Virus record (IMG/VR): IMGVR_UViG_3300038309_000017
Location: 1 to 23,961 of that record
Direction: 5' to 3' (one strand)
Length of the DNA: 23,961 bases
Source of the DNA: a virus
In this document: positions 15,301-21,109 of the stretch, in pieces
Position numbering within the stretch: the stretch's first letter is position 1
How the letters are laid out: the number at the start of each line of letters is the position of its first letter
Translations under genes and position numbers: made by a program
The notes under the pieces: generated by a model
What the model saw: only the letters and a program-made list of their open reading frames with translations
Told to the model about the DNA's origin: nothing
Database searches by the model: none

Positions 15301-16324
15301 TTACTATCCAGAATACATAACGGACGCTCTGAGCTTGACGTGGGCTCACAGGGACCGTATAGATCAACTCACTGATACCGACGTGGTATTCACTACAGGA
15401 GATGTCGGGCCTGAGGCAGGGACGACTTATACAGTCCGTATATACGATGAGGTCGACGCCCTCCTACACGAAGAGACCGGGATAACCGATACGGGGTACG
15501 ACTACAGTATCTCCGATGAGCTAACCGATACCGGGGGTAACGGAGACTTGTACTACGACGACGTCTCCTGCCTCCTGCACTGTGATGGGTCTAATGGCTC
15601 CACGACGATGACAGACGACGGTCCTAACTCCCTGTCGTTTACAGTTTCCGGGTCTGGGGCCCTGTCTACGGCACAGATGCGATTCGGTACAGCATCATAT
15701 CTCCCCGGAGCCTCTGGCCTTGCCAGAACCACTACCTTGACACCGTTCCAGTTCGGGTCCGGAGACTTCACTATCCAGGCGTCGGTCTACCCTACTTCGT
15801 TCCCTGCTACAGGGGCCATAGCGGCGTACTGGGCGGTGGGTGACCTGGGGTGGTTCTTCGGGATTAATTCCTCTGGACAGCTCGTCATGTTCTACAGCAC
15901 AGACGGAACTACCGGCGTGTTCCCGGCGTCCAGTTCCTCGTTAACCCTCAACCAATGGAACGACGTAGCCGTAGTACGGAGCGGGTCAACTCTCACATTC
16001 TACCTGGACGGGTCCTCTATCGGGACTTATGCCATAGGGACTGACAGCATATTTAGCTCTACGTCTCCGTTTACGGTAGGATCCGATAGCGGTACGGCTA
16101 ATCAGCAGTTCCCCGGATATATAGACGAAGTACGAGTAACGAAGGGGGTGGCGCGTACCATAATCCCGCTTACCCAGGCGTTCTATAACGCAGGCCCACT
16201 GGGACACCTTAACTCCAGACTCCGATTCGAACTGGAGAGTGTAAGGGATGGGTATACGAGTTACTATGTGCATAACGTCGTGGTGTTAAGGGATACCGAC
16301 AGTATCGGGTCCGCCAGTGTCTGA
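12317..16324 (+). CDS. J-like tail-tip/receptor protein with Asp-box propeller and LamG domain
   Basis: The ATG has a good ribosome-binding site (AAGAGGA at 12304-12310). The 1335-residue protein starts with a hydrophobic helix (FIAVLVIAAYAY) and a hub segment up to about residue 210, containing PVVFGTVDIKAP. Residues about 225-510 hold five S-x-D-x-G-x-T-W-like Asp boxes or relics with tryptophans at 267, 306, 386, 433 and 479. This predicts a sialidase- or BNR-like beta-propeller. Residues about 520-740 match the phage tail_3/TipJ hub domain (LIRECLTDPDWGMGY, then LDESNVVS). A LamG/concanavalin-like domain (about 1078-1285) reads LLHCDGSNGSTTMTDDG and GSGDFTIQASVYP. It is probably the central tip fibre. 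Sugar binding by propeller and LamG is inferred; no catalytic Arg triad was established. Confidence 0.85.
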   Translation: MWQFIAVLVIAAYAYSRIPKPQGPKRPGLGDIQAPTADPSRDKPVVFGTVDIKAPNTTWIGGFTTEPIKQKQKQLFGSKKITIGYRILLGFELWLCRGPVDALVRIRFDDKEAWTGEAIDSQIYVNAPGLFGGDQEEGGVQGYFDIRNGEDTQEPNDYLLAQIGTDIPASRGMLSVVSRGAYVGTSRYLKSPDFKVRRVRVRQNGIEQWYVVKAPIGAVAITESYSGPYSIGLTTTEDMAYGASTWVAVGFSSGAAIRYSTDDGQTWNAASGPTNETVWEVVYGSGVFVATADRGRCYSSSDGQTWTLEATLSGAISGGLAYGAGLFIAGGQNGNLFKRTSAGAWSTQLLGSPGTGFVDITYSNGVWLALYADQSIFRSTDGGVMWANIDIADLIDPPVVSNVWAAIRLGGSLGVLTSDTGLVAVTQDAGLTWTQDGVSLPATIAPTDDLGNIWYDAGLFIVVSDEANTLMYSYDVLTWTNIDVVPSGLLALATNDDDLLIVASLTQAYTLPLTRDPQVDLNPAHLIRECLTDPDWGMGYDEGDIDDVAFMQAADTLYEEGLGMSLIWDAKKEMGEFILDVLEHIDGSLYVDKSTGKFVLTLVRADYVVASLTSLDESNVVSVSDYTRVTFGEQINTVSVTYNDYLTVSEQSQTVSDIALVQQQGVRIETDRSYPGIRRADVAARLAERDLLSLSRPLVSCTVVANRDAAGLNIGDPFKLTWPELQISALVMRVQSIAYGDGRSNRIKINCVQDVFDTPTTSARGTVTETLPTVSADAEDIEYLRTFELPYYLLAELYGVGQADSLLSSAPTDGYLAVVAGRPNVQTILGTLYTSTDGVTYTSDVEVDFTPVATIEGDSNGVLTRTDTTVVLTPIIDMSGIELPAIGMIGEELVYITALELGTDDQYTATIGRAYLDTVPTELDFDSSVTYFFVVSEGTTESPGAYAYGDLAYVKVTSSTSSDETDVSAVTAYTQKFKGRAIRPYPPGNLQVNGSYYPEYITDALSLTWAHRDRIDQLTDTDVVFTTGDVGPEAGTTYTVRIYDEVDALLHEETGITDTGYDYSISDELTDTGGNGDLYYDDVSCLLHCDGSNGSTTMTDDGPNSLSFTVSGSGALSTAQMRFGTASYLPGASGLARTTTLTPFQFGSGDFTIQASVYPTSFPATGAIAAYWAVGDLGWFFGINSSGQLVMFYSTDGTTGVFPASSSSLTLNQWNDVAVVRSGSTLTFYLDGSSIGTYAIGTDSIFSSTSPFTVGSDSGTANQQFPGYIDEVRVTKGVARTIIPLTQAFYNAGPLGHLNSRLRFELESVRDGYTSYYVHNVVVLRDTDSIGSASV

Positions 16325-16642
16325 TAGCAGGTCCTGCTCGTATAATCGGATCTTATCTCTTAAATCCTGGTATTCTGCAGGAGTTAGCGTCTGCTTGAAG
16401 TGTTCGAGTGCTTTTCGTACCTGCGTAAGGTTCCCCCCAGGTCTTACGTGTTCGGCGTCTATCAGCAGTCGGGCCAGGGTACGCGCAGTCTCGTTCAGTC
16501 GCTCCAGAGTCTCCTGCTCCTCCAGGTTCGCATCCTCGATTATCTTGCAGGCGCGGGTTAACTGGTCGCAGTCCTCCCGGCCACTATTTACGTATTTCCA
16601 CAAGTGGTACCATACCCGGTCCTTTCTCTCTACAGACTCCAT
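16286..16642 (-). CDS. Small helical hypothetical protein, end of the minus-strand operon
   Basis: I do not recognise this 118-residue protein. It is rich in Glu, Leu and Arg and is predicted to be largely helical, with a probable coiled coil around residues 30-65 (IIEDANLEEQETLERLNETARTL). The ATG at 16642 lies within the end of the upstream kinase-like gene and has a ribosome-binding site TTGAGGG about seven bases upstream. The 3' end overlaps the end of the tail-tip gene by 39 bases in the convergent direction. A plus-strand reading frame over the same bases is Ser/Arg-rich and looks like a shadow, so the minus-strand call is preferred. Confidence 0.7.
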   Translation of the reverse strand: MESVERKDRVWYHLWKYVNSGREDCDQLTRACKIIEDANLEEQETLERLNETARTLARLLIDAEHVRPGGNLTQVRKALEHFKQTLTPAEYQDLRDKIRLYEQDLLSDTGGPDTVGIP

Positions 16643-17235
16643 ATAACGTCCCTCAAGTCGTCCAGGCTCCCGTAGTTCGGGATAATCTCCATACCCTCGT
16701 CGAACTCTATGTCCATACTTTCGTCCAGGGGCTGGCGTGGATTCTCTACCCAGAATATCCGATCGAACAGGCTGCGGGACTCCTTGAATTCCTGCTTACT
16801 GCGCATACCGTCGTAGCCGTCCGCCAAGGATAAGACTAACTGAGATAGGGCAGTTTTATCCGGAGTATTGTAGAGGAGGATTAGTTCCTTAAGAAGGATC
16901 CTGTGCTCGGCCTTACGTTCATATAGCGAGAGGTCCGACTCCTCCGACCCGATAGCAGCTCTCCAGGCCGGTGCGATGAACGGCAGGGCAGCCTTGCTGG
17001 AGCTCATAGTCTTAACGCCGAACCGCTCCTCCAGCAGCCTACAGGCTGTCGTCTTGCCGTGGCCAGCGTGGCCCAGGACCAGGAACTTAGTACGGCGGTA
17101 TATCGGGTAGGCGTAGTGGCCGGCCCCGTACCCCGTAATGCCTCTTAGTTCCCGGTAGCCGGTGTCCGGGGTATCCCCTATCGTAACGAGGTCTCCCGGT
17201 TTTACTATTTCATGCGGTTCTAGTTGTCTTATCAC
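16630..17235 (-). CDS. P-loop kinase-like protein (possible deoxynucleoside monophosphate kinase) with N-terminal extension
   Basis: I chose the GTG at 17235. It has AGGAGGTC seven bases upstream and forms a GTGA overlap with the preceding stop, whereas an in-frame TTG at 17265 lacks such a site. The 201 residues begin with a 48-residue segment (EIVKPGDLVTIG...YPIYRR) that resembles small stand-alone phage proteins. FLVLGHAGHGKTTACRLLEERFG follows, with Walker A at G55-T63, in the style of adenylate/dNMP kinases. Then come KTMSSSKAALPFIAPAW and a helical lid-like region. A role in supplying nucleotides for replication is plausible, given the polymerase nearby, but other P-loop functions are possible. 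The C-terminal third is acidic. Confidence 0.65.
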   Translation of the reverse strand: MIRQLEPHEIVKPGDLVTIGDTPDTGYRELRGITGYGAGHYAYPIYRRTKFLVLGHAGHGKTTACRLLEERFGVKTMSSSKAALPFIAPAWRAAIGSEESDLSLYERKAEHRILLKELILLYNTPDKTALSQLVLSLADGYDGMRSKQEFKESRSLFDRIFWVENPRQPLDESMDIEFDEGMEIIPNYGSLDDLRDVIWSL

Positions 17236-17480
17236 GACTTGACCTCCTGTAATTCGAATACCCAAAACGCGGCAGGAGGAGTAGGCGCCTCCTGTAGACG
17301 CTCTGTAGGGATATGCAGCGTAAGGGCCGGCCGCTCGTAGTGGACCTCACCGCCAGTTATCAGGTACGACTTGCGCACCCCTCCGACCTCTATGGTGGTG
17401 GGTTCTTTATTGCACATAAAGTTAAGCAGGTGCTCTGCCTGGGACCGGTCGTATGTCTTAAAGCTTATCTCTGTACTCAT
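17232..17480 (-). CDS. Hypothetical protein, 82 residues
   Basis: This unrecognised protein starts at an ATG with GAGGTGG about five bases upstream, located in the end of the previous gene (ATGA overlap). Its own stop overlaps the GTG of the kinase-like gene. The sequence appears mixed alpha/beta (TYDRSQAEHLLNFM helix, then strands around YLITGGEVHYERPALTLHI). There is no membrane segment and no motif I can name. Clean coupling to both neighbours is the main evidence that it is real. Confidence 0.7.
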   Translation of the reverse strand: MSTEISFKTYDRSQAEHLLNFMCNKEPTTIEVGGVRKSYLITGGEVHYERPALTLHIPTERLQEAPTPPAAFWVFELQEVKS

Positions 17481-17689
17481 GTTTCCACCTCGTTTGCGGC
17501 GGCTTCTACCGTAAAGGTCCAGGATACTGCGCCGAGCTCATACTGGGACGACCCGCTTACTACTCTGGCCGGCGTGTCCATTCCTAACTCCTGTACGTAC
17601 ACTATGCTTTGCTCCCACATAGCTACATTCAAAGCGTAGGCTAGTCCTGGATCCTCTGTGGTTACGGTCTTTTTCCGTTCGGATATCAT
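17477..17689 (-). CDS. Hypothetical protein, 70 residues
   Basis: The protein is not recognised. It runs MISERKKTVTTEDPGLAYA to a C-terminal AVSWTFTVEAAANEVET and looks soluble and acidic at the end. ATG at 17689 overlaps the stop of a 31-residue reading frame upstream, and its TGA overlaps the ATG of the 82-residue gene. It sits in a run of very small coupled genes typical of phage accessory early regions. Confidence 0.65.
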   Translation of the reverse strand: MISERKKTVTTEDPGLAYALNVAMWEQSIVYVQELGMDTPARVVSGSSQYELGAVSWTFTVEAAANEVET

Positions 17690-17781
17690 GCCGCGTTACC
17701 TAACGCTCTCATAGCTCGGAGCTCTGCCAGTAGGGCTAGGGCCCGGTTAATGTGCATGTTTGCTCGTTGTAAGTCTGTCAT
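17686..17781 (-). CDS. Small hypothetical protein, 31 residues
   Basis: A reading frame of 31 codons reads MTDLQRANMHINRALALLAE and then LRAMRALGNAA, predicted as one amphipathic helix. The ATG at 17781 lies six bases after the previous small gene's stop and has a weak AGGT site eight bases upstream. The TGA overlaps the ATG of the 70-residue gene. The coupling on both sides supports translation; no function is suggested by sequence. Confidence 0.5.
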   Translation of the reverse strand: MTDLQRANMHINRALALLAELRAMRALGNAA

Positions 17782-17787
17782 AGTCGT

Positions 17788-17880
17788 TTACCTAAAGAGT
17801 GAGATTCCGAACAGAGCCCGGGCCAGTCCCAGGCCTGTTAGTACGATACCGATTATTAAGATTGTCATACCTGCGTCCAT
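17788..17880 (-). CDS. Small single-pass membrane protein, 30 residues
   Basis: The frame from ATG 17880 reads MDAGMTILIIGIVLTGLGLA and then RALFGISLFR, one hydrophobic helix of about 18 residues with basic residues after it. The ribosome-binding site is weak (CGGAAA), and an internal ATG at codon 5 preceded by GCAGGT is an alternative start. It is the first gene downstream of a candidate promoter at 17915-17943. Holin-type, inhibitor-type or superinfection roles are all possible; nothing in the sequence decides. Confidence 0.5.
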   Translation of the reverse strand: MDAGMTILIIGIVLTGLGLARALFGISLFR

Positions 17881-17914
17881 TTGTTTCCGTGCTCTCGTTT
17901 GTTTGTATGGTTTA

Positions 17915-17943
17915 AATATACGCCTGTATAACCGGTTACACAA
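17915..17943 (-). promoter_or_regulatory. Candidate sigma70-type promoter for the small-gene block
   Basis: On the minus strand TTGTGT (17943-17938) and TATATT (17920-17915) are separated by 17 bases. The -10 box matches the consensus at five of six positions; the -35 box matches only TTG plus spacing. It lies in the 94-base AT-rich gap after the polymerase gene, the only long gap in the minus-strand genes up to 23079, and points at the 30-residue membrane protein gene. Confidence 0.45.
17926..17941. promoter_or_regulatory. Palindrome GTATAACCGGTTACAC, candidate operator
   Basis: A 16-base inverted repeat with one mismatched pair and a perfect 10-base core (TAACCGGTTA) lies across the spacer and -35 box of the candidate promoter at 17915-17943. 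It has the size and place of a repressor or activator half-site pair. No repressor gene is seen in the window and no second copy was found by eye. Confidence 0.4.
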
Positions 17944-17974
17944 GTAATACTTTAGTTAACTATGTCACAGAATT

Positions 17975-19945
17975 TTAATCCTTCGTATATCGTTTGGTTA
18001 TAAATCCAGCAGCGCCAAGCCAAAGGTCTGGCGCCCAGGAGGGGGGCTGCGTCATGAGGTGCTTAAGGAGCTCCAGCTCGGCCGGGGCGAACTCCTCGAA
18101 CGACTCTACTACCGGCTCGTCATGTACGTGGAGGATAACGTCCAGGCCTGCATGGTACGCCCTGGATATGCCCATCCACAGTATGTCCGAGGCGATACTC
18201 TGGACTATGTTCTCTGTAACTCCTCCGGCGTGGGCGGTTATTCGGAGCCATTTACGTTTTTCGTCCATGCCCATGTAGGAGAAGTTATCTATAAGTTTCT
18301 CCGGATCCCACGGGGCGGGCGTTTTGATTATCAGAGGTTTGAAGTAGCTAAGGGCCCGGCCACTCGGTAGGACGATACGCAGGAACTCGGCGTCCCGTTC
18401 TATCCGGAGGTGGTACCCTTCGACCGAGGCCCCAGAAATGGTCACGTAGGCCAACACATCGTCCAGCCAATACCACAAACCTACAATTTCAGGATACATA
18501 CGACGGAAGGTTTCCACCGCTCTCCGAGCCTCGTCCTCCGACATCATAACCCCCATACCTTCTGCGTATTTTATCAAACCGATCCACCCAAGTCGGTAAG
18601 AACATCCAAGTACAGGGGGTTTACAGAATGTTCGTTGGTCCTTCGTTACTTGGTCGTATGGAATACCGTAATATTCAGTCGCGAACACTTTATAACTATC
18701 CTTGCCCGAACGGAAGATGGTATTGATGCCGTCGCAGTAGGTGAGCCAACCAACCACTACTGACTCGATAGAGCTCCAGTCCGCCACCGTAAGGACCTTA
18801 CCTGGAGGGGCGCATATAACGTGCCGTACGGAGCTCCCCAGGGCCTCGGATACGCCGGTCTTAGTAACGTCCTTAAGTCCCTCGATATCCATACGCTTAA
18901 CGGCGTCGACTATCTGGTCTATCTGTTCTGAGTTATTGGCTATAGGGCGTTTAAGGTTCTGTAACTGCAGGCGCCGGCCTCCTACCCGGTCGGTACGGCT
19001 GGCTCCCTTGTACTGGAACATGCCACGGGCCCTGCCGTCCTCGCTAACGCAATTACCTACCGCGGCGTACTTCGTGGCGGCCTTCGCTTCCTTCTGGGCC
19101 CAGATATCCAGCGCCCCGTCGACGTACGGAGGCAGGTTATCGTGTAGCCTTCTGGACGCTATGTCGTCCTTACGTAGGGTCGTCAGGGGCCTCTCTAAGT
19201 ATTGGTTAATGTGATCCTTGAACGGCCCCGGCGTTACGAGAGGTAGGCCGGTCATTTGCTTGAGTTGCTCTGTCAGGGCGTTACGTTCTTTATGCCAGAT
19301 ATTAATGGCCGCAGACGCGAACTCTGAGTCCACAGGGACTCCGCGGTCGTTTATCCTCTGGTCTATGAACCACTGTTCCCAGTCCCACGGCGGGATCCCA
19401 GGGTACTGGTCTAACCAATGACCCAGGGCCCGCTCGACCTCTACGTCCCGGATACAATACTCACAGAACGCCTGCCAGTCCTCCGGGGCGTTACGCCAAT
19501 CGTACCAGTCGGCCTTGTGAGTTTTCGCAGCAGGGCTACAGAACTTGTTTATAAGCTGGCCGCCCCGGGGGTCCTTGCGCTGCAGGCCTATCTGTTCGAG
19601 GATCATATCCAGGCTACCTGCAAAGCCGAGGTAATACGCCCGTACCAGCGTACACCTCATACGCTCATAGGCTATCGATATACCCAGCTTATAGTAGGTT
19701 ATCAGACGTTCGAATCCTGCGTTAGCGGCCTCCACCAGTACCGACGGCTCCATAAGGCCCTCGATAAGCCGCGGGGGTGGCATAAATTGCTTATGAGGCT
19801 CCCACAGTTGGACCGGCTCGTCATTGAAGGCCCAGCCTAACATTAGAATACGGGTAGAGCGGTGGGCCGCGTATACGTGCATACCGGCCGTTTTAATGTT
19901 TATCTCTGACGCCGTTTCGTAGTCGAGGTGGAGTATATCGGTCAT
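17975..19945 (-). CDS. Family A DNA polymerase with 3'-5' proofreading domain
   Basis: The 656-residue enzyme starts at an ATG overlapping the stop of a small membrane-protein gene, with AGGTGG about nine bases upstream. The N-terminal exonuclease domain shows Exo I (HLDYETA: D8, E10) and later CIRDVEVERALG (Exo III-like). The polymerase domain has motif A VADWSSIESVVVGWL (D389), motif B R438-x3-K442-x3-L446-G-x2-Y450, and motif C HVHDEP (H608, D609, E610). There is no 5' nuclease domain, as usual in phage PolA enzymes. The O-helix position that is Phe in E. coli Pol I is Leu here (L446), and Tyr450 is followed by Arg instead of Gly. It is the replicative polymerase of the phage, working with the nearby SSB, nuclease and helicase. 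Confidence 0.93.
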   Translation of the reverse strand: MTDILHLDYETASEINIKTAGMHVYAAHRSTRILMLGWAFNDEPVQLWEPHKQFMPPPRLIEGLMEPSVLVEAANAGFERLITYYKLGISIAYERMRCTLVRAYYLGFAGSLDMILEQIGLQRKDPRGGQLINKFCSPAAKTHKADWYDWRNAPEDWQAFCEYCIRDVEVERALGHWLDQYPGIPPWDWEQWFIDQRINDRGVPVDSEFASAAINIWHKERNALTEQLKQMTGLPLVTPGPFKDHINQYLERPLTTLRKDDIASRRLHDNLPPYVDGALDIWAQKEAKAATKYAAVGNCVSEDGRARGMFQYKGASRTDRVGGRRLQLQNLKRPIANNSEQIDQIVDAVKRMDIEGLKDVTKTGVSEALGSSVRHVICAPPGKVLTVADWSSIESVVVGWLTYCDGINTIFRSGKDSYKVFATEYYGIPYDQVTKDQRTFCKPPVLGCSYRLGWIGLIKYAEGMGVMMSEDEARRAVETFRRMYPEIVGLWYWLDDVLAYVTISGASVEGYHLRIERDAEFLRIVLPSGRALSYFKPLIIKTPAPWDPEKLIDNFSYMGMDEKRKWLRITAHAGGVTENIVQSIASDILWMGISRAYHAGLDVILHVHDEPVVESFEEFAPAELELLKHLMTQPPSWAPDLWLGAAGFITKRYTKD

Positions 19946-20097
19946 TTAAGACGGCCACCTATGGACGCCGATATCAGTAGGCCCACTATCAGGAACGCGA
20001 ACCCCTGTACTCCTCCGATATGGAAACAGCCGGCCAGGACCGCTACGTCCGCTACGGTATACTGTTCCTTAACGAATATTGTCCGGATTATCTTCAT
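19942..20097 (-). CDS. Small membrane protein, 51 residues
   Basis: The frame from ATG 20097 begins MKIIRTIFVKEQYTVADVAV. Its second half is strongly hydrophobic (GVQGFAFLIVGLLISASIGG) and would span the membrane once or fold as a hairpin with the preceding VAVLAGCFHIG. The TGA overlaps the polymerase ATG (ATGA), so translation of the two is coupled. Upstream is a modest ribosome-binding site (AAGGCGGG). No family is recognised. A membrane protein directly coupled to a replicative polymerase is unusual. Confidence 0.6.
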   Translation of the reverse strand: MKIIRTIFVKEQYTVADVAVLAGCFHIGGVQGFAFLIVGLLISASIGGRLK

Positions 20098-20239
20098 ATT
20101 CCCGCCTTAGCTTTTCTAATTGAATGGCTTGCAGAGTTTCCCGCCGACTCCAGGCGCGAACCTGGAGACGACGGAGGGACCGAGCCATACGGGCCCGGTG
20201 GACTTTACGGCTAAGCCTGCGGTAATGCTTGGATAGCAT
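20069..20239 (-). CDS. Small highly basic protein, 56 residues
   Basis: The frame from ATG 20239 reads MLSKHYRRLSRKVHRARMAR and continues SLRRLQVRAWSRRETLQAIQ, with an acidic tail EYEDNPDNIR. Basic helix content suggests nucleic-acid binding, but no family is recognised. It overlaps the SSB gene end by 29 bases and the small membrane-protein gene by 29 bases. No Shine-Dalgarno sequence is visible before ATG 20239, so the start is uncertain; coupling to SSB translation is possible. The same frame extends upstream through the SSB gene, but that part is low-complexity shadow. Confidence 0.5.
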   Translation of the reverse strand: MLSKHYRRLSRKVHRARMARSLRRLQVRAWSRRETLQAIQLEKLRREYEDNPDNIR

Positions 20240-21107
20240 GGTCGGGCCAGCCGGAGTTACGGAGTTCTGCTGCAGTGAATACGCCACCCTGCGGGGTGCG
20301 GTAGCGTGGCTCCTGCTCAGAAGGGGACGTCGTCGCACCATAGGCAGGTGCTTGGGTCGACCCATTGTTCGGGTCTTGATATCCTGGCGCCGCACCCCCC
20401 GCAGCGCCACTCCCGTTTGGGAGGAAGTTAGCCTGCTGTTGAGGGGCCGCAGTCTGTGCATTCTGTCCATACTGAGCAGGGGCGCCCTGGTTTGGCTGCT
20501 GTTGCGCAGGCTGATAGCCGGCCCCCGCAGTCTGGGCATTTTGTCCCGCGTGGGCCCCTCCACCAAAAGCCGCGGAGGTGTCGTATCCTCCCAGGTTCAA
20601 CTTGGTAGCATTCGCGGACACGATAATGTCGATAGCGTCCAGGCCTCCGGAGATCCCCTTGTTACCGGCTGCGTCGTACTCATAGCAGTGCGCCAGAACA
20701 TCTACCTTCTGCCCTGTGAAAAGGAATTGAGGGAGTTGCATAGGGTCGATAGTCTTAGGGCCGTTAACCGCGGAGTCCATATAGACGTCCGGTATTTTCA
20801 GAGTAGACTTAAAACTAATTTCGAACCAGCCGTCGAACATACCATCGTACTTGCCCTGCTGTACAGGGCTAATAGGCATACGACCACCAGGAGGCAGGAC
20901 GCCGCGGAACTTGGACGACTGTAAGGCCTGCTGGGCGAGCTGGTCATAGACGCCGAGGTCGGGACAGGTAGGAGGGAATACCGCCTTAAGCGTATACTTG
21001 TTCTTACCGGCCTGCTGGCCCTGGGTTACCTGTTCGGGCTGAGTTACTCCGTCCCATACGACGATACCGCCTTGTAGTTTTACATGATCTTTATCAATTT
21101 GTGGCAT
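20211..21107 (-). CDS. Single-stranded DNA-binding protein (DUF2815-like) with disordered tail
   Basis: The 298-residue protein has an N-terminal OB-fold type domain (residues about 1-170) with the DUF2815-like course KYTLKAVFPPTCPDLGVYDQ, MFDGWFEISFKS and KVDVLAHCYEYDAAGNKG. YDTSAAFGG follows at 175-183, then a long Gln/Gly/Ala/Pro-rich linker (about 184-265). It ends with FTAAELRNSGWPDHAIQALP, which resembles the 'L~~~GWtd~~I/L' end motif of other phage SSBs rather than the acidic tip of bacterial SSB. It protects template strands and probably recruits the polymerase and nuclease. It lies two bases downstream of the nuclease gene. Confidence 0.78.
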   Translation of the reverse strand: MPQIDKDHVKLQGGIVVWDGVTQPEQVTQGQQAGKNKYTLKAVFPPTCPDLGVYDQLAQQALQSSKFRGVLPPGGRMPISPVQQGKYDGMFDGWFEISFKSTLKIPDVYMDSAVNGPKTIDPMQLPQFLFTGQKVDVLAHCYEYDAAGNKGISGGLDAIDIIVSANATKLNLGGYDTSAAFGGGAHAGQNAQTAGAGYQPAQQQPNQGAPAQYGQNAQTAAPQQQANFLPNGSGAAGGAAPGYQDPNNGSTQAPAYGATTSPSEQEPRYRTPQGGVFTAAELRNSGWPDHAIQALPQA

Positions 21108-21109
21108 GT

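Noticed and set aside
16326-16338. Inverted repeat AGCAGGTCCTGCT as a terminator
   Set aside because: The stem is five pairs with a three-base loop and no T tract on either strand, and it lies inside a coding sequence.
16317-16646. Plus-strand reading frame of 109 codons after the tail-tip gene
   Set aside because: It is Ser/Arg/Cys-rich in a pattern expected from the complement of a Glu/Leu/Arg coding sequence. The opposite strand gives a sensible helical protein with ribosome-binding site and operon coupling.
17236-17265. TTG start at 17265 for the P-loop kinase-like gene
   Set aside because: The GTG at 17235 has an AGGAGGTC site seven bases upstream and the GTGA overlap used throughout this genome. 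The extension would cover that ribosome-binding site.
20240-20566. Upstream extension of the basic 56-residue protein to 165 residues
   Set aside because: This part lies within the SSB gene in another frame, over its repetitive Gln/Gly linker. Its composition (Arg, Pro, Ser) looks like a frame shadow.
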